Assembly: GCA_020080175.1 (NCBI GenBank)
Contig: JAGHQL010000067.1
Span: 1 to 64,000 of the forward strand
DNA length: 64,000 nt
From: Glutinoglossum americanum
Lineage: Eukaryota > Ascomycota > Geoglossomycetes > Geoglossales > Geoglossaceae
Direction: 5' to 3'
Below are positions 11,101 through 21,582 of this stretch, piece by piece. The first letter of the stretch is position 1; each line of letters opens with the position of its first letter. A model generated the notes under the pieces. The model ran no database searches, had not been told where the DNA came from, and worked only from the letters and a program-made list of their open reading frames with translations. The position numbers and the translations under genes are program-made.

Positions 11101-12627
11101 TGACGAAAGCACTGCCTATGATGAGAGACATGAAGACAGCGGAAAACGCTGTTGCGCCCATGAAGACTTTATCGCCAAGCATGCGGTGGTAGGCGCGCTT
11201 GAGGGTCACTCGCATTTGCATTAATAAATTGATCATGTATGGACTCCCTGGTCTCTGGTGCTTTGCCTGGCGAGCTACCTGAAGTCGCCTATACTCCTCG
11301 AGGTGAGCCTTACCTTCCTCAAACTCTTCCTCATATTGAATCTCATCCTGCAGGGCAGCGTAATAGCGACTCTCTTTCCAAGCTCGAACAAAGTCATCAG
11401 GCCCATGAGGCACTCTCGCCTCCCATCCCTCTTTGACTCTTATGCCCGCAGGATCTGTAATACCAGTCAAAAAATCTGCGGTGGTTTGCCGTGGCTCACG
11501 GTAGAACCCAAGGCTCGTGAAGTGCTTTTCGGCATCAGGCAGCGCGCCAAAGAAGATCTGGCGGCCGAGATAAAGAACGGTTACCCGGTCAAATTCGACG
11601 GTCAAGTTCTCGCCGGCTTGGTAGAGGGCTACGATTGCTGTGCTGCGAGCGATTTTAGTGCTCGTACGGAGAACTTTGATGAATTCCAGGGAGGTAGAGG
11701 CATCGAGGCCACGAGTAGGATTGTCCCAGTAACCGACGGAAGCCTGGGTAGCAAGCTATGACACCCGTCAGCGTGGGTCACGCCTTGGCATCCAGATGCG
11801 TTCCAGAGAGAACGAACCATCTCAGCGAGGGAAACTCGCTTCCTTTCCCCCCCACTAATACCATGGACGTATTCATTGCCAACTTTCGTCTCCAGAGTCT
11901 GCCGCAATCCAAGCGTAGTAACTAGAGCGTCTGTCATCTGGGCCACAAACGTCGGTCGGGAGACTCTATTAATTCGCCTACGCGGAGTCCGTGTTTCAAC
12001 CGCAAAACTCAAGGTTTTTGCAACGGTCAGGTGAGGGAAGTGCACATCAACTACCAGGCAGCGTCAGTGTGAAGCGAGCTGGTGCAAATGGAGAATGGTT
12101 CGACACTTGCTTTCTGAGTTGTACACAACATCTCCTCTGAATTGCTTCCTTAGCGTTTCAACACTAACGCCGTTATACTTCACGACCCCTTCCCAGCCCA
12201 CATAGCCCTCCGTAAACCCAGCCAGACTCTTCAACATAGTAGTGCAACCGCTACCGGGGTGACCCAGCACAAGCAACATCTCACCTGCTTTTACCACGCC
12301 GTCGATTCCATGAAGAATCGCCCTCTGCGGTTCCCTGGCATGAGACAGCAGTTTACGGACCAGCTTTGCAGGTCCAAGCGCAGTCTCGCCGACATCTTGA
12401 AGATACATCGCTCCAGCCCCAGCTCCTCTCACGCGCAAGTTCTTGAATAGCACGGACGTGTTGGATGAGAGTGGCGGCAGCCCTTGTGAAGGCCCGTGGT
12501 GGAGGACATTGAGCAGGTAGCTTTCGAGTCTCGGCCTCTCCGGTTCGGCGCATACCTTCTCAACATTGCCGGAGGGGCGAGAAGCGAGACCGTGTTGTTT
12601 CACTGCTGGCTCCATTCGCGCTGGCAT
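8128..12627 (-). CDS. PDR-type (ABCG) multidrug transporter
   Basis: Five exons, in coding order 12627..12111, 12050..11818, 11755..9637, 9585..9002 and 8952..8128, encode about 1,425 residues, a little short for the family because the N-terminal extension is reduced. The layout is the fungal PDR order NBD1-TMD1-NBD2-TMD2. NBD1 has the non-canonical Walker A GHPGSGCTT (about 122-130), signature SGGERKRVSLAE and WDNPTRGLD. NBD2 has GESGAGKTT (about 818), LNVEQRKRTTIG and FLDEPTSGLDS. Each TMD carries about six hydrophobic segments. Such pumps export drugs, toxins and lipids at the plasma membrane by ATP hydrolysis. The third intron (9586..9636, 51 nt) is a multiple of three without a stop, so it is hidden in a naive reading. 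Intron 1 is GC-AG. The start could also be the ATG four codons downstream. Confidence 0.92.
12051..12110 (-). other. GC-AG intron in the PDR transporter
   Basis: The donor is GCAAGT and the acceptor TAG, length 60 nt. Splicing here joins NSE to IDVHFPHLTV, the conserved segment after Walker A in PDR NBD1. No GT donor nearby keeps the frame. GCAAGT is the known consensus for the rare GC-AG class. Confidence 0.75.
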
Positions 12628-12711
12628 GAGTGCGAGCAAGCTTCAACTCTGCGGGTCATCGTAATTAATTCTAAATAATAATGTCGTAAGAGCGGGGTCA
12701 CGCGTCCAAAG

Positions 12712-12719
12712 CATATAAT
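12712..12719 (-). promoter_or_regulatory. candidate TATA element of the PDR transporter
   Basis: On the minus strand an ATTATATG element lies about 85 bp upstream of the transporter ATG and downstream of the CGG array, an ordinary spacing for a fungal TATA box. Motif only. Confidence 0.35.
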
Positions 12720-12751
12720 ATTCCGCATTACCAAATAATGTGTGTCGCTCC

Positions 12752-12829
12752 ATCGGTGTTCGGTGCTTCGGTTTTTCGGCGCTTCGGCGCTTCGGCGTTT
12801 CGGTTCCTTGGTACCTCGGTATTTCGGTG
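12752..12829. promoter_or_regulatory. 8-bp-period CGG triplet array upstream of the PDR transporter
   Basis: CGG triplets begin at 12754, 12761, 12769, 12777, 12785, 12793, 12801, 12817 and 12825. The spacing is 8 bp throughout, except one 7-bp step and one 16-bp gap where the tenth unit reads TGG (12809). The unit is close to TTCGGCGC/TTCGGTxx. CGG half-sites are the known contacts of Zn2Cys6 (Gal4-class) regulators, which control fungal PDR genes. The array sits about 125-200 bp upstream of the ATG. Whether it is a functional operator or a minisatellite is undecided. Confidence 0.55.
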
Positions 12830-14434
12830 ACCCTAAATGCCGACCTTCAACCCTAGCAGCTCACTTTATCTGACGATTCGAGCACCTATTCTTCGCTATT
12901 CGCTGTCTCTACTCCAATTCCCAATGCAGTGATTCGTCGTACTAGGACCTTGGTGTCGCAACGTGGGCCTTCGGATCTTAACGGATTCCGAGCCAGCACA
13001 AACCCCCCAGAAGAATTCTGTGTTAGAAGCCGTCTCGACGTCACGTGGAGTGAACGCTGTATATAGAGTTATCGCACATCCATTTTCTTCAACACTCTAG
13101 CACTCCGTCGAAATAAGGGGATTAAGGGGGCAGAGAAGCTCGAAACGGGTGCAGAAAAAGAGAATGTGAGTGACCCCCTTTAGCGGGTATAGAGGATCAG
13201 GACTCTTCAGTTTTCTTGGTTTTGGGCCCACATATAATATAGCCCACCAAGTCATACATAACCTTAAACCTAGGGCGATATGTATTTAACCCTGAGACGG
13301 GTCAACCTGCTCCAAGTTAGCCCCTATGCGATCTCCTTTAAGAAGCGGCCTAATCTCGGATTAGCCACCAGTTTCCTACGCAGCTCATGAAAATTGCGGC
13401 CATGTATGTCGCAGGTCACCAGGCTGGATACCACCGGGACGAGCAATGGGAGGCTAGGTTTAGCGGCGCTTTGGTTTAGGGAGTTATAGATGGCAACCGG
13501 GTTTAAAATCCTACTGGGGGCTGCATCCTTTCAAGTTGCTGGGAGACGCCTTGGTATCACATGCAGTTTCACTCACGTTTTTAACTTCATCCCACCACAA
13601 TAAGGTGCGGGGTAATGCGGGTTACTAGATGGAGAGCCACATAAGACTCTTTGGTAGCCATCTCGCCGGGTCCCCGCGGAGTTACAGATAGCCCCTGTCC
13701 CGGAAAAAGCAACGTAGGCGAGGCTTAGCGATCGCAACATAACGCACTTTGCAGCCTCGCCGGCCGGATTTACTCTTCCAGAATTAAGTGGACTAACCAG
13801 ACTAATTGCCTTCGAAATACAGGTGAGGGTCAAAGGTTTTGGAACATTTGCGAAGCGACCTCGTCAACGATTTGTCTACACTACCGATTACCTCACAACT
13901 GGTAGGGTTATGAAATACCCTTTTTTTTTCAGAGATGTACTTCATCCGGCCCCAGCGATTTAGTTATATCTCTGTCATGCCCTAGGACAGGTATCCCGAG
14001 TCTAGACTCCTAGCCATTGCCGCAGCTTGCCAAGATCTAAGTTGGTTCGCATTCGAGGACCCCAAGGCTGAACAGGTTTGCATTTCTCTGGCTATCGCCG
14101 ACTCCCCATTCGCTTCTCGCATCGCCCAACCATAGTTCTTGATCCCTCTGTCTAGGTGGGATATATTAGGCAAACCCACAGCCTTGCGATAAGGTGGGAA
14201 CCATGAATCACCTTATTTAACCCCACAACCCCTACCACCCGGAGTCGTCTCTTTTTCCCCCACTTTTCGCCTAAATCTAAGCAGAATAACTAGTACCTCC
14301 CCATCCGTTTCCCCCACGCCCAAAGACGGGACCTGAAAAGAATAAACTACCCTATCTTACGAATATCCTAGCCGGCTGGGCGGTATTTGCCAACACCGGC
14401 AGGACCAAGCTCCGGCTCGCATACGACTGCGAAA
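12830..14434. other. intergenic, nothing recognised
   Basis: About 1.6 kb between divergent genes. No coding frame with a family motif is seen. A short T tract lies near 13,921-13,929. Parts (13,300-13,830) look like worn, stop-rich DNA without an assignable origin. Confidence 0.35.
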
Positions 14435-16566
14435 ATGTCGCAGAACTCGCAGGAGTGGCCACAAGCAAACTTTCTCTGCTTTCGAAGCAACGGTTCTATG
14501 GTGACCATCGAAAACGAAGCCTACATGGCGTACAACCGAATTCTGGCAGGGCATGTTGGCGATAGAGACCCCGCCGCCCCCGTGACATCTGTTCCTAGTA
14601 AGTAACTTTAACAGTCAGTTTATGTTCGGGGGGACTGCCATGCGATCGGCTGTTCACCGGGCGGCTTTGCGAGAGAGTCGGGGAGAGTTGAAGCTAGGAA
14701 TGGGTGATAGAACGGTCAATTGATTGCTAACTTAGGCTGCTTTGATTCCTCCTCTCCCCCAGCGGGAGATGAGGAACCTTGGCAAGTAATTAACAGAATC
14801 CACACTCACTCGTATTGTATCTCTCTCCGGTCTCCCTGAAGCCACCCAAACCACCATCCGGAACCTCTCCTCTGCGTCATCAACGCCTAAAGACCCTGCT
14901 GTGAAGACGCCAGAAGGCCACTTGAGTTGGCAAGAAGCTTTCGTCATGTTGTATTTCGTGCAGTTGTTCTCGGGATCCGTGTCACTAGAGGAGCTTCTCC
15001 TGCCCGCCTCTCAGACAGCGCCAGCAACACCTGTGCAGGAACCACAGCCTGCAGAGCGCATGCCACCAGGCAGAGAATGTGACGATAATATCGAATTTGT
15101 GGCGCCTGTTGAATGGAACGGGGGGGGAACGTTTTGGACTTCGCACCGTGAGTCGACAGAGGGTCACCGAAGCTATGCACCCACGCCCCGAGAGTCTGAG
15201 GGTGGCGATGGCATCGATGAAGGTGCCAGTGAGTCATGCTCTCGCACGGCACGGTCAGTAACATCAACAGCAACTGCAACCACCCAACGATATGCGTTGC
15301 CCAACGGTTCGTCCTTTCTCGAAGGCCCCTCTTCTGGCCTCGAAGTCCCCACACCAGGCCTCGAGCCCGCTCCTATCCGAGACGTTACTCGACGGCGGCT
15401 AGCCGATCTAGCCGCCTTGTATGAGCGGGAGCAGCGAGGCACGCGCGAGAAAGGTGTTCTTGGGTTCTTCAAGAATCGAAAACAGGATGTGCAAGGGATC
15501 GCGCTAGGGAAGGGATTGGAGGAAGCGGTGGTAGGAGGAACAGTGGCAGAGGTCGAGGCGTGGTTAGAGTTGGGGGCGGATGTTAATTGCAGGTAGGCAT
15601 CTCTAGTGTTTACTAGGCTGGGGAAGCGAAGCCGACTAAACCCATCTCAGATTTGACGGCGGCCGCACCAGTATCCATCACGCCATCTCCCAAAGAGACA
15701 TCTTACTCCTCAAACTCCTCCTCTCCCCTCGCTGGCACGCTAACCCTGCATTCGCCACATATGGCCACGCTCACACACCCCTATATCTTTCCGTCAAAGC
15801 ACACCACATCACTGCCCTTCCATCCACCCTCCTTCTCCTAAAAGCTCAAGCGCGCATTGACAAAAAGGCTTTCCAGGCTGCCATTTCTGATGAGCGCGAG
15901 GAGCTTCTCGAGCATATGCTCGCGACGGGGAGAGCCCCTGTTAAGGACTGTCTGCGGCATGCGGTGTTAGTGGGTAATGTGGAGATTGTGAGATCGTTTC
16001 TGGACATATTGGGAAAGGCGGCAGTGTCGGAGGGAGTGAGGAATGAATGCCTTCAGATAGCGGTGGATGCGCGGAATCTTCCCCTTGTGCGGCTCCTTGC
16101 GCCAGCGTGGACGGTAGGGAACTGCGAAGCGTTCTATCGCGCCATGAAATCCGTTGCCAAAAGACCATCCACCCCCACCACCACCACCCCTCGCCAGCCC
16201 TCCCCTGCCCACACGATTATCTCCCACATCCTTACCCTCTGCCCGGCCCACTCTCCCACTGCCCCTCAGCGCCGACACATCCTAGACCTTGCCATCGCCA
16301 GCGGCAGCGAGCTCATCGTGCAGACTCTACTCTCGAACCACCCCGAGAACCTCTCGCTCAATGTTGCATTCAAGTTTGGGGATCGGCGATTTCGAGACAA
16401 GACCGCCCAGAAGGTTGCTGAGGATCTCGGTATGAACAAGATCGCAGATATGATCATTACGGCGGGGGGCTTTATGGGAGGGATTAGTTTTTATCCAGGG
16501 AAAGGCCCGGGCGGGCCGTTGGGGGAGTCAGAGGTGGGGTTTCCAGTTTTCCATAAGACCATCTAA
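14435..16566 (+). CDS. ankyrin-repeat protein of unknown function
   Basis: Proposed exons are 14435..14597, 14797..15592 and 15651..16566, giving about 624 residues with a continuous frame. The last intron (GTAGGC...CTCAG, 58 nt) is well supported because it joins GADVNCR to FDGGRTSIHHAI across an ankyrin repeat. The first intron (199 nt, GTAAGT...AACAG) is less certain. The middle is low-complexity and Ser/Thr-rich. From about residue 280 come degenerate ankyrin-type helical pairs such as AEVEAWLELGADVNCR, DILLLKLLLS and AVLVGNVEIVRSFLDIL. The C terminus (FYPGKGPGGPLGE) is Gly-rich. No signal peptide or membrane segment is visible. It is presumably an intracellular protein-binding factor; no partner can be named. 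Confidence 0.7.
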
Positions 16567-17350
16567 ATTGAGCGAGTCGGGAGTAAACTACGTTAAATGC
16601 AACACCTACGGCCATGTATGTATATACATTGTTCTGCTTGTGCACTAAATAAACGATAACTGAGTGTGTCATAGTTAGGGGTGTTTTACACAAGTGGATA
16701 TCCCACACGGATGTCGGAAGCTGGATTTTCTTGCGAATAGACGAGCATCTAGACAGATCCGTGATCCGCCATTAGCCTTAGGTTCTGCGAGGCTTATACC
16801 CCGTAATTCATCCGCGACAATGATGCCAACTCTCCCGCCGCCTCCGGGGCACAGCGCATACCTGCGCGCTGGGCACGACCGAACGCAAACGTGTGAACGG
16901 GAACATCGGATTCCGCCAGCCGTGGCGGACATTGTTGAGGCGGGGGCATGTCAGCAAACCAGAGGACCGCCGAACACTCCATCTCCTTTGCTGCCCACCT
17001 TACTAGAAAGGCTACGGCCGCCACACTTGGCCAAGTACACTAATTCCCCTAGCCTTGTACAGTACTGGAATTGGGGGGGTGGTTTTTTCCGATTAGAATT
17101 TCCAACCCGCTCGTGGAAAGTGTCCTGCTGGCGTCGGCAAGGTAACCAGCATCGTGTCTCTCCAGGTAGCACTGTAGGGAGGTGACTAGCAATGGCTGGT
17201 GTAGGAAATCGCTTATGCAATAACGCTCTTCTCCCGCATCGCTATGCATGACTATGCTAAAGGCGCTATTGCTGTTCCCCACTGCCGCGACGTCGACGGC
17301 GAAACCCAATCGTATCCGGCGCACTACAAGGTTTGCGGTGAGCCTCGAGC
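16567..17350. other. intergenic, nothing recognised
   Basis: An open frame at 16694-17185 starts with GTG, has poor composition and no motif. I see no gene here. Confidence 0.35.
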
Positions 17351-17678
17351 AAAATTCTTGTAATTATCGGGGGAACAGGGGTGGATTGCAAAAAATTCTT
17401 GCAATTCTCGGGGGAGCTGGATCACAAAAAATTCTCGCAGTTTTCGGGAACATGTGGATCACTAAAAGTTCTTGTAGTTTCCGAGGACAGGGGTAGTTCT
17501 CGGGAAGACAGGGGTGGATTACAAAAAATTCTTGCAATTCTCGGGAACAGAGGCGCACCACAAAGACGGGTGGGAGCAGGGGTCAGGCAAAGACAGGTGG
17601 GAGCAGGGGTGGCACAAAGATAGATGGAGCGTCGCCGCAAAGACGGGTGACGTGGGAACAGGGGTTGCGCGAAGACAC
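17351..17678. repeat. degenerate minisatellite, about 38-bp then about 27-bp units
   Basis: Roughly five degenerate units of about 38 bp contain AAAAATTCTTGCAATTCTCG followed by GGGAACAGGGG and GGATTACA-like words. They pass into three or four shorter units of about 27 bp built on AAGACGGGTGGGAGCAGGGG. The two unit types share the CAGGGG core, so the second may derive from the first. No coding potential is seen. Confidence 0.7.
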
Positions 17679-17727
17679 CCTACAGTGCCGATAGGGGGAT
17701 GGCACTTTGTGGCGTTCGAACGACAAG

Positions 17728-17858
17728 GATCAGTGGTACAGATCAGTAGTACGGATCAGTAGTACGGACCAGTAGTACGGATCAGTAGCACGGATCAGTA
17801 GTGCGGATCAGTAGTATGGATCAGTAGTACCGATCTGTATTTCGGATCTCTAGTACGA
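17728..17858. repeat. 13-bp minisatellite, about 10 units
   Basis: About ten tandem units with consensus ATCAGTAGTACGG; most differ by one or two bases, and the last two are more diverged (ATCTGTATTTCGG). It lies directly upstream of the decayed zinc-finger/JmjC gene. Confidence 0.85.
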
Positions 17859-17915
17859 TTTTACAATATAGTTTTATAGACAGCTTTGCAGCTGATTCGG
17901 GCACACAGCTAGAAC

Positions 17916-19664
17916 ATGACTGAGCTAACTACACTATCTGCTTATTTCCACCATCTAACTGATTACAAAGTGCTAATCTGCAAGGCGTGTATGCTATTCA
18001 TCCGACAGAGACCAGTATCGAACATCACCTCTTCAGAAAACACAAAGTCAACAAGAGAGATCGAACAATAGTGATATCACAGTCACAAACCTTAGGCCTT
18101 TTAAGCCCCAAGAACGTTCCGTATCCGCCTACTACTCAAAAGCCATTTTTGGAGCTAAACGACCCAGTACTTGGGTATTCTTGTGCTGATTGTCCTTACA
18201 TCACTATAGCTATCGACAATATTAAGAAACATCCTCATCCTCAGTGGACACGAGCACATGTCCAGTATTTCTATCCTAGGAAATACTTTCTTGTTACCTC
18301 ACTGCAGCAAGAAGGGCAAGGCAGTGACAGAAGGACTACCGTACATAATGATCTAGATGACAGGTATATAGGTCTCTAATCTAAACAAAGTTCACTCGAC
18401 TGACCGTGGATAGTTTTCGAACAAGTTTTCAAGAGGAATCAAAGTAAGGTCAAGCCTCGTATATAGCAACGGAAGGCTGACAAGTTGCAGTCGTGACCCC
18501 GCGGACGGTACCAACTCCGAAGGTGATGCCGAGCAAGACGGCGGTGATGCCGGGCAAGACAGCGGTAGTACCGGGCAAGGCAGCGGTGGCCATGACTCTC
18601 CCATACTGGAAACTGTCGAATGGCTAAAACGTATGCGAGATCGCAATTGGCCACAGTCTCTGAAAAACTGTTGGTACAAGGATATCATCTCTCGACTCTT
18701 TGTCATAGCAGAGACAGCTCAGTCTGCAGAGGCATATGGCGCTATACTTTGCCTCACGATGCAGCAGGCCAAGGCCGAGCTTAGCGGGTCCAGAGGCTCA
18801 TCGAAACCGATCAAAGTAAAACGTGATGTCAACTTAACTACAAATGTAATGGCTATTCTGGCCTTCCTTCAGGAGCTAAGGGGCTTTTGAGATGTTGATG
18901 TCCAGGACTTGGGTCTCGAACGACAAAAGGAGTCAGGATCCAGATGGCGGACGGATGATGTGATAAACAGGTTCAACGGAGCGTCCAGATCACCAGAGAA
19001 TCAACCCCCAATCAATCTTCTAGACATCGTCTGTACATAACCGAACGTTGTACCAGAGTGTTTTTGTTCAACAAATATGCAATTTCTGTCACAGCTTAAA
19101 TCTCATGCAGGAAGACAAGTCGGGAGCTTGTCGAAGGTTGAGAAATGGCACCTATTGGGGCAAAAGGGTTCTGGATCGATTGCTCATCAGGATCACTGCG
19201 GCTTCTGGACTTGGATAAAAGTTGAGAAAGGGAGGAATCTCTGGCTAATATGCCAGTTATCCAACGATGACCAAGAGAAATTTGCTAAATATGGACCCAC
19301 ATTTACTGGAGGGAAGTGGTTTTACACTTGGTTGGAGGCCGGAGACATCCTCATCATGCCTCCGGGAACCGTGCATGCAGTTTTTACGCCAGTGGATACC
19401 TTGTGCACTGGTGGCAATGGGTGGTCAAAAGCGCACATGGGCGATACCATGAGATCGATTGCTTTCGAGAAAATGCACCCCCGTGTCACCAATGATAAAC
19501 CAGTTCCCCAGTTAAATGGCCTACTCCAAGAAGCCTCACGAGGGATGGGTGACGAGGATTCTGATGCCGAATTCGGCGGTGAAGAGCGGAAGCGAGAGTT
19601 TCGCGAATATCGTAAGGTTCGCATCTCCAACATATCTGCCGTACTACAACAGTTATACTCATAA
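17916..19664 (+). pseudogene. decayed OrsD-like zinc finger plus JmjC gene
   Basis: The frame from ATG 17916 starts MTELTTLSAYFHHLTDYKV and LICKAC, then must shift frame once near 17985 to continue YAIHPTETSIEHHLFRKH and a second finger (CADCPYI...HPHPQW...VQYFYP). This pair matches the double finger of fungal OrsD-type (DUF3505) proteins. A short intron near 18372-18413 can join it to a middle region (EWLKRMRDRNWPQSL). The same frame then crosses stops at 18888 and 19038 into a JmjC-like domain, with HQDHCGFWTWI supplying HxD and PPGTVHAVFTPVDTLCTGG supplying the distal His, as in KDM2-like enzymes. The JmjC part alone stays open from ATG 19077 for 195 codons. With one frameshift and two stops the gene looks dead as a whole; a shortened JmjC protein is possible. 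Confidence 0.65.
18522..18584 (+). repeat. 21-bp coding repeat, three units
   Basis: Three tandem 21-bp units starting GGTGATGCCGAGCAAGAC encode 7-residue repeats of the type GDAEQDG, GDAGQDS, GSTGQGS inside the linker of the decayed JmjC gene. Confidence 0.75.
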
Positions 19665-19728
19665 CTAGCAGGCTTGTAAACCTGCGAAAAAGCACCCTAG
19701 CACGAACAGTAGTTCCGGTCGATCCCGG

Positions 19729-19764
19729 GTTTCTAAGCGGGTTTCTAAGCGGATTCCTAAGGGG
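19729..19764. repeat. 12-bp tandem repeat, three units
   Basis: Two identical copies of GGTTTCTAAGCG are followed by the diverged GATTCCTAAGGG. It lies just past the end of the JmjC remnant. Confidence 0.6.
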
Positions 19765-20399
19765 CGAAAGCAGGCTGATAGAGGAAGTGGGATCGTTAAC
19801 CGTTGGTATATCATATTGTTAGACACCCTCTATTCGCACTCGTATCTCTTTTTCATGATTTAAATTCGAACAATCTTTCACCATATTAGACTTCAAGCCA
19901 TTCAATACTGATAGTTAGGGCGAGGCGGGAGTTTCCCATTGTTGGATACTTGTCTAACGTTGCCTCTTATGCTCGTTACGTACATGTACCTATCCTCCTC
20001 GCCTCCCCCATCATACCACACACAGATTCTCTCTAGATAGGATAGTCCCGCCCTGTTCATCTGCATTCGGGATACTGGCCACGAGATCTAGTGCGAGAGT
20101 GATGGGAGGGAAGACTGGATGTATCAGCCATGCGGATAGAACCGATGAGTGGAAAACCCAGAGTTGGGTGTTCTGCTTCTCATGGGACTGCCACCAGCTT
20201 CGCCACCAATTGATCGGATCCACAGGTCCCTCGCCGGAATTTCCATCGTCCGTATCGTCCTCTGATTGCTACTAACTACGCCCAAAATTGGGGAGACTAC
20301 ACCCTAGATCCAGAAACTTGCGTCATGACTGCTTGGTAACGTATTCTACGGCGAGTTTGCTTAACCCGGCGAGTTCGCTCACCCTCCACGGGGCCAATA
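19765..20399. other. intergenic, nothing recognised
   Basis: No gene is seen. Two similar words, TGTTAGACAC near 19,818 and TGTTGGATAC near 19,940, occur but do not define paired element ends. Confidence 0.3.
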
Positions 20400-20690
20400 A
20401 CACAACTTTAAGAGAGCTTCACATAACCAATTCTTTATAGAATTTTATAAAATTGAAAATGGAGCATATCCAATATTGAGATGATAATATAATAAAATAT
20501 TAGACTTGTAAGCCTTGTGGTTGTGGTGAAATATCTTCAGAATATGAATTACCTCGCCCATTTGTTATTCTTTACTTATGGCATTATTACATAACCATCT
20601 ATTAAGATTTGACTTAATGCAGTTTAGGAGGTCTTTAATAGGATATTGTCTGCTCGCTAATAAGCTTCTAGAGCATTAGCTACAGTATTT
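20400..20690. other. AT-rich block
   Basis: A sharply AT-richer stretch (runs such as AATTTTATAAAATTG) stands out from the surrounding balanced sequence. It adjoins a transposase-like remnant, which fits mutated repeat DNA. No coding content. Confidence 0.5.
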
Positions 20691-20699
20691 TACCTGCAG

Positions 20700-21240
20700 T
20701 TCTGTATCCGAGCGAGGCCAGAGGTCTAAGACTTCGTTAATACCGGATCGGCCTACTCTCAGCATACCACTACAACACTTAGCTAACATCACGTTACATT
20801 CGTCGCAGCTGTGAGAATGCCCCTTTACAAGAATACGAGTAGGTGTTATATGCACGACCCAGGATTTGCCTACCCCCAGCTCCCGTAGATATGTTTTGCC
20901 GTAGAGCTACCCCTGCTAATATCAAACCCTTAACCAGTTCGAGGATACGGCCAGGCATTCCCCGTTGAATCGAGCGTACAATAGCTACGGTGGCAAATAT
21001 TGCCCGAATGTAATCTTTGGACCTTCCGCGAACTAGGAATAGACAATAGGTGAGATGTGTTCCGCTCCCGAGAAGCCGGTTTTGCTCTGTTAGGCCATTT
21101 CGGCGTCTACACTAGCTGGCTCTATCACAGTCTAATTAGATTAGACCATACCGTTTTTATTGCACCGATGAACGGTTATAGCATATCCATTGACCGCAGC
21201 GTATGCTTGCACTACATCGATCAATGCTCTTTCGTATAAC
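20700..21240 (-). mobile_element. possible MULE (Mutator-like) transposase remnant
   Basis: On the minus strand near 21240-21130 the translation RALIDVVQAYAAVNGYAITV followed by HRCNK resembles the FAR1/WRKY-GCM1-type DNA-binding N terminus of MULE transposases (A-L-x-x-V-Q-x-x-A-x-x-x-G-Y-A-V...R). Downstream frames break repeatedly and no catalytic domain or terminal inverted repeats were recognised. Limits are approximate, and a host gene fragment with the same domain is an alternative. Confidence 0.35.
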
Positions 21241-21582
21241 CGACACCTCCCGGCGGCGGTGATAAGCTCATGGCGCTCGCAATTGGTAGGTGGTCACGAG
21301 GCGATGTAGTGATGAGGCACTCCAGAAAGCTTGAAGGGGATTCCAATCTAAACGGGCGCTACCACCCCCACCCAGTGGAGCCACCATAATGCCTCGTGGC
21401 AACACCATCGCCCACTTCCAGCTGTACACCTTGCTAGATTGAGAGGGTTGGGGGAAGGATTTGTATTGCGATCTGGCTTGCAAAAGAAAAATGAGCTCCA
21501 GCCCCTACTGCACGATTCATGCACACCAAAACTATCCCAAAAATACGCAGGCATAGCCCCGACCCCACCGCCCATCGGGATA

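Noticed and set aside
8128-12627. Separate half-size transporter genes
   Set aside because: The apparent breaks are all explained by four introns; frames and motifs join into one full-length PDR protein.
16694-17185. 163-codon plus-strand frame
   Set aside because: GTG start, uneven composition, overlapped by equally long minus-strand frames, no motif.
19815-19960. Two similar TGTTRGAYAC words that might be element ends
   Set aside because: Too short and too close together, with no internal domains or target-site duplication.
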